Position numbers and translations under genes: made by a program. This document shows positions 60,668 through 64,000 of a DNA stretch of 64,000 nucleotides, in pieces (the first letter of the stretch is position 1; each line of letters starts with the position of its first letter). This DNA is from Vespula vulgaris (Eukaryota; Arthropoda; Insecta; Hymenoptera; Vespidae). The notes beneath the pieces are model-generated. The model was not told the origin of the DNA and ran no database searches. It saw only the letters and a program-made list of their open reading frames with translations. The stretch spans positions 539,001 through 603,000 of the forward strand of contig NC_066594.1 in assembly GCF_905475345.1 (NCBI RefSeq). Reading direction: 5' to 3'.

Positions 60668-63600
60668 TTCGACGTTTTAATCTTTCTTCGACAACTCAAG
60701 AAAATATGTCATCGTACGTCGATTCTTTAATTCAATATATACGTAAGTAATTCTATATAGAAAATGAGAAACAAACATTTTTCGATATTCCTTTTTCACT
60801 TCTATCATATTCTCTTTTTTTTCTATCAAATTTATTCCGCGATTGTTAAAAGTAAAATCGTTCGAAATCGTTCTTTATTTTTTCATTTTTCTTTATTTCT
60901 TTATTTATTTATATTTAACTCTATGCGCTTCCCCACTATCGATGGAATATCGTTACAATTTCTGCGGTTAACCATTCAACGATATTCACTCGGCGTTACC
61001 CATTGCCTCCACTGATCTTCGATGTTTTAAAATGGCGTCGTGGTTATCTACACTAGGGGAAGAACGCGAGATCGTTCAACCGTTTTCTCGATATTCCATC
61101 GAATTGGCCATATGTTTTATATCAAACAAATATTACTTATATATATATATAAAATATATATAACATTATATATATATATCTGGAGGATATGTAAATATTT
61201 AAATGATTCATATAAAAAGAAATCTTTTCACGTGTAAATAAATAACATTTTTATAGTGTATTCCGGACGTTTCCCAAACAATATGAGTATTTAATAAAAT
61301 GAAAAATAAAAATCAATATCATTTTTTTTTCTCTTCTATTTTCCTTCGTTTAATTTTGATATAATTATTATTCGAATATAAATATTCATTTCGTTTTCTT
61401 AACTCTCTCATATTTATTTGTTCAATTCATTTGTTATCAATATCTATTTAATCTATAAAATAATCAAGAATGTTTCGTTAAAATTTCACGATTTGTCAAG
61501 TGCTGCGTCAAAGAAAACAAATTTGAGAAACGCTATTCGCTACTTTGTATACATACATTTATATACAAGAGTTAAAATATCAAAGTCGAATCACTCGAAT
61601 ATTTTTTAAACAGTACCAAAATAAAAAATCTTGGGCTTAACACAAATGTCGAATGTCATTAATTGAAAAAAGAAAAGAAAAAAAAAAAAAACAATACGTA
61701 CATTATAATCAACGCTCGAACATACGACTTACAAGCAATCATAGAAAAAAAATCATCGGTCGAGTTTAATTCGTTTAATTAAGTAAATAGTTATCACGAT
61801 CTTATCAAAAGTGATAAGACCCGACAAGTCGACGACTGAGATCGAACGAATTAACGAGAAAAAAAGAGAAAAGAAAGGGAAAAAAAACTTTCTTTTTACG
61901 ATCTATTGTAGTTGACTAGGCTCCTCGATGGCGAAGGAAAAAAAAATAGATCTCGAGAAAATATAACGCGAGAGGGGACGGATTCAATGATTGCCAGGGA
62001 AAAATAGAGAGAACGCTCGTAATGACTTTACTAATTAAGAAGAGAACGAATGGAGTCGCATAGATGGGTGGTAGGTACATATACTCGACGATGTATTTAT
62101 TCCGATTTCGTCATTCACGTGAAACTCTCGTCGAGTGAAATTGCGAGCGAAGATGGCGTCGTCACACATCCCTACCTTTACCCCTATCCTTGCGTATGTG
62201 TTGCTCTAATTAACGTTAAAAAGAAAAAAACAAACAAACAAAAAGAAAGAAAAAAGAAGAGAGAGAAAGAGAGAGAGCTATATCAGAAAGAAAGCGTACA
62301 ATCCGAATGAAAGTCTTTGAATCGGCGTCGAGAACGTTCACTATGTTGTATCGTAGTCTATTTTAGAACCAATTTGAGCCCAGACACCCAGTCCAGACAC
62401 GAAAAAGCGAAACAATCGATTAAACCAAAGCCCGATTTCTATTTCTATTGATAGAACGAACTAAACTGAGTATCTTCGGGAAGCGAAAGCTCAATGAGCG
62501 TTTCATTCTTACTTTCAGAGAAGAGATCAACGCACTCTAACCTTTCGTTCTTCACATGTCTCTCGTCCTTTGGTACGTCTCGGTAAGATTTTCAATGATC
62601 AAAGTGATCAAACTCTTTCACCTCTTTGTTCAGATTTCGATAATTATTGATATAACTATTACGATTATCATTATCATGATTATTATCATTATTATATATC
62701 ATTATCATATACCATAACTATTACAAATACAATAACTTTATAATAAGAAATATATCGTAAGATTATTCAAAAGATTTTTTAAAAATTTAATTTCGTTTCG
62801 TTTCCTTTTATCTTTCTTTCTTTTTTATTTTTATATACGTCTAAAAAAAAAAAGGAAAAGAATTACACAAGACGGAAGCAAAGCGGATAGGCTCGTCGTA
62901 AGATCAGAAGTTGACCTGTCTGTCGATCGTTGATTATGAATCGGGATCAAGGATAAACGATCGATTGGCTCGTCGATCATAGAGAACTGAAAGGAAAGGA
63001 GAACTGAAAGAACAAGAGAAAGAGAGAGACAGAGACAGACAGAAAGAGAGAGAGAGAGAGAGAGAGGCAAGACAAGACTGTAAAGATGGATCAAAAGGGT
63101 GAAAAGAGAAGGACAGAAGAAGAGAAGGAGAGAAGAAGAGAAGGGAAGAGAAGAGAAGGGAAGAAAAGGGAAGGGAAAGGAAGAGAAGACCACCTACGTT
63201 CACCGGAGTTGCGTCGAGCGGATATATCCCAACGATATACGTTCCTCGACTTTATTTCGGCTCTAAAAATGCCGCTACGAAGACCGTCCTGACGCGAGCG
63301 TCGCATGGCTTGTCTTTTTCCTCGATTCCTTCGAACCTCATCCTCCTTCTTTTCCCTTCTTCTTCTTCTTCTTCTTCTTTAAAAGAAAAAAGAAAGAGAG
63401 AGAGAAAGAGAGAGACGCCTTTAGTTTAACGGCCTTCCAATTTGTCAGAATCTCTCTCTCGCTCTCTCTCTTTCTATCTTTTATTTCGTCTTCCTACTCC
63501 ATCTCAAGTTGTTCTTCTTTCTCTCTCTCTCTCTCTCTGTCTTTCTCTGTCTTTCTCTTTCTTTCTCTTTCTTCTCTCGTTTCATCGAGCTACAGCCTAT

Positions 63601-64000
63601 CGGCAAAGTCTCGAAGAAGCGTCGAGAAAGGTGTCGTTGACCCATCTCTCTTACCGCACGCTCTCTCTCTCTCTCTTTCTCTTTCTCTTCCTCTCAAACG
63701 GTGCACTCGTGAACGTGCACCGAAGCGCGCTTACCTCGATTCTCTTCCCGAATTCTCGCCGAATTCTCGAACGGCAGGGTGCTTTAATTATCGAATCTCG
63801 GTAAGAGGTTTCATCCGCTGTATCATTGTATACGCTTCGTGCTAACGCTTTTCTTCTATTTCTTTCTTTTTCCCAAAGAGAAAGAAAGAAATAAAGAAAG
63901 GTAGGAAAATTAATCAAAAAAAAAGAAAGAAAACAAAAAGAAAAAGAGAAAGAGAAAAATAAATCAGGGGACGAGCTTGACAAAAAGTCTACAAATCACA

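Larger units (their letters stand above)
59261..64000. other. Upstream sequence at the right end, no gene identified
   Basis: It contains A-rich sequence 59285-59340, (CT)n 59757-59800, (TTTTC)n 60044-60095, (TTAC)n 60613-60667, AT-rich 60760-61700, ATT-like repeats 62635-62740, GA-rich 63000-63190, (CTT)n 63355-63380 and several (CT)n blocks 63450-63690. Unique CpG-containing stretches are at 59900-60020, 62030-62200, 63190-63310 and 63590-63830. The start of the Eph gene may lie here or beyond, but I could not place it. Confidence 0.6.

Overview
The window is eukaryotic, from an insect nuclear genome. It is AT-rich with many CpGs, has spliced exons with GT-AG introns, and carries a very high density of simple repeats, mostly (GA)n/(CT)n. 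The one gene I can support is the single invertebrate Eph receptor tyrosine kinase (ephrin receptor), on the minus strand. The protein and the sequence style suggest a hymenopteran (ant, bee or wasp), but that is an inference.

Gene layout, read right to left: the exon starting the ephrin-binding domain is at 50710-50631. A first visible coding intron of 45,400 bases follows. A compact block then holds the rest of the ligand-binding domain (5230-4945 and part of 4822-4286), the Cys-rich/EGF-like region (4822-4286), two fibronectin type III domains (4195-4035, 3949-3685, 3598-3410), the transmembrane helix (3335-3224), four juxtamembrane exons (3092-3022, 2316-2299, 1541-1476, 361-185) and the start of the kinase domain (98-1). 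The rest of the kinase, the SAM domain and the 3' end lie beyond the left edge. All twelve exons join in one continuous frame (2,060 coding nt, 687 residues counted from the first residue of the ligand-binding domain). Residue numbers below use that count. The exon with the start codon and signal peptide was not found with confidence; 54340-54224 is a weak candidate for part of it.

The intron and the sequence right of 50710 hold no second gene that I can defend. They contain microsatellites, several higher-order tandem repeats (22.6 kb, 53.3 kb, and five copies of about 270 bp at 57.9-59.25 kb), two possible decayed hAT-type elements (27.6 and 40.3 kb), and unique CpG-containing blocks with regulatory-looking motifs: an NRF-1-type palindrome at 14.68 kb, a CCAAT cluster at 13.7 kb, GA-tract plus ATGGC clusters at 49-52 kb, and an E-box palindrome at 54.5 kb. 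Most long open frames here are translated repeats (Arg-Glu or Leu-Ser runs) and were not annotated.

The most useful leads are an 18-nt microexon next to a 66-nt exon, both frame-neutral, just after the membrane; a NAGNAG acceptor; a possible zero-length (recursive) splice site at 49.09 kb; the possible leader exon; and the 57.9 kb tandem array. I did not find a clearly new biological system.
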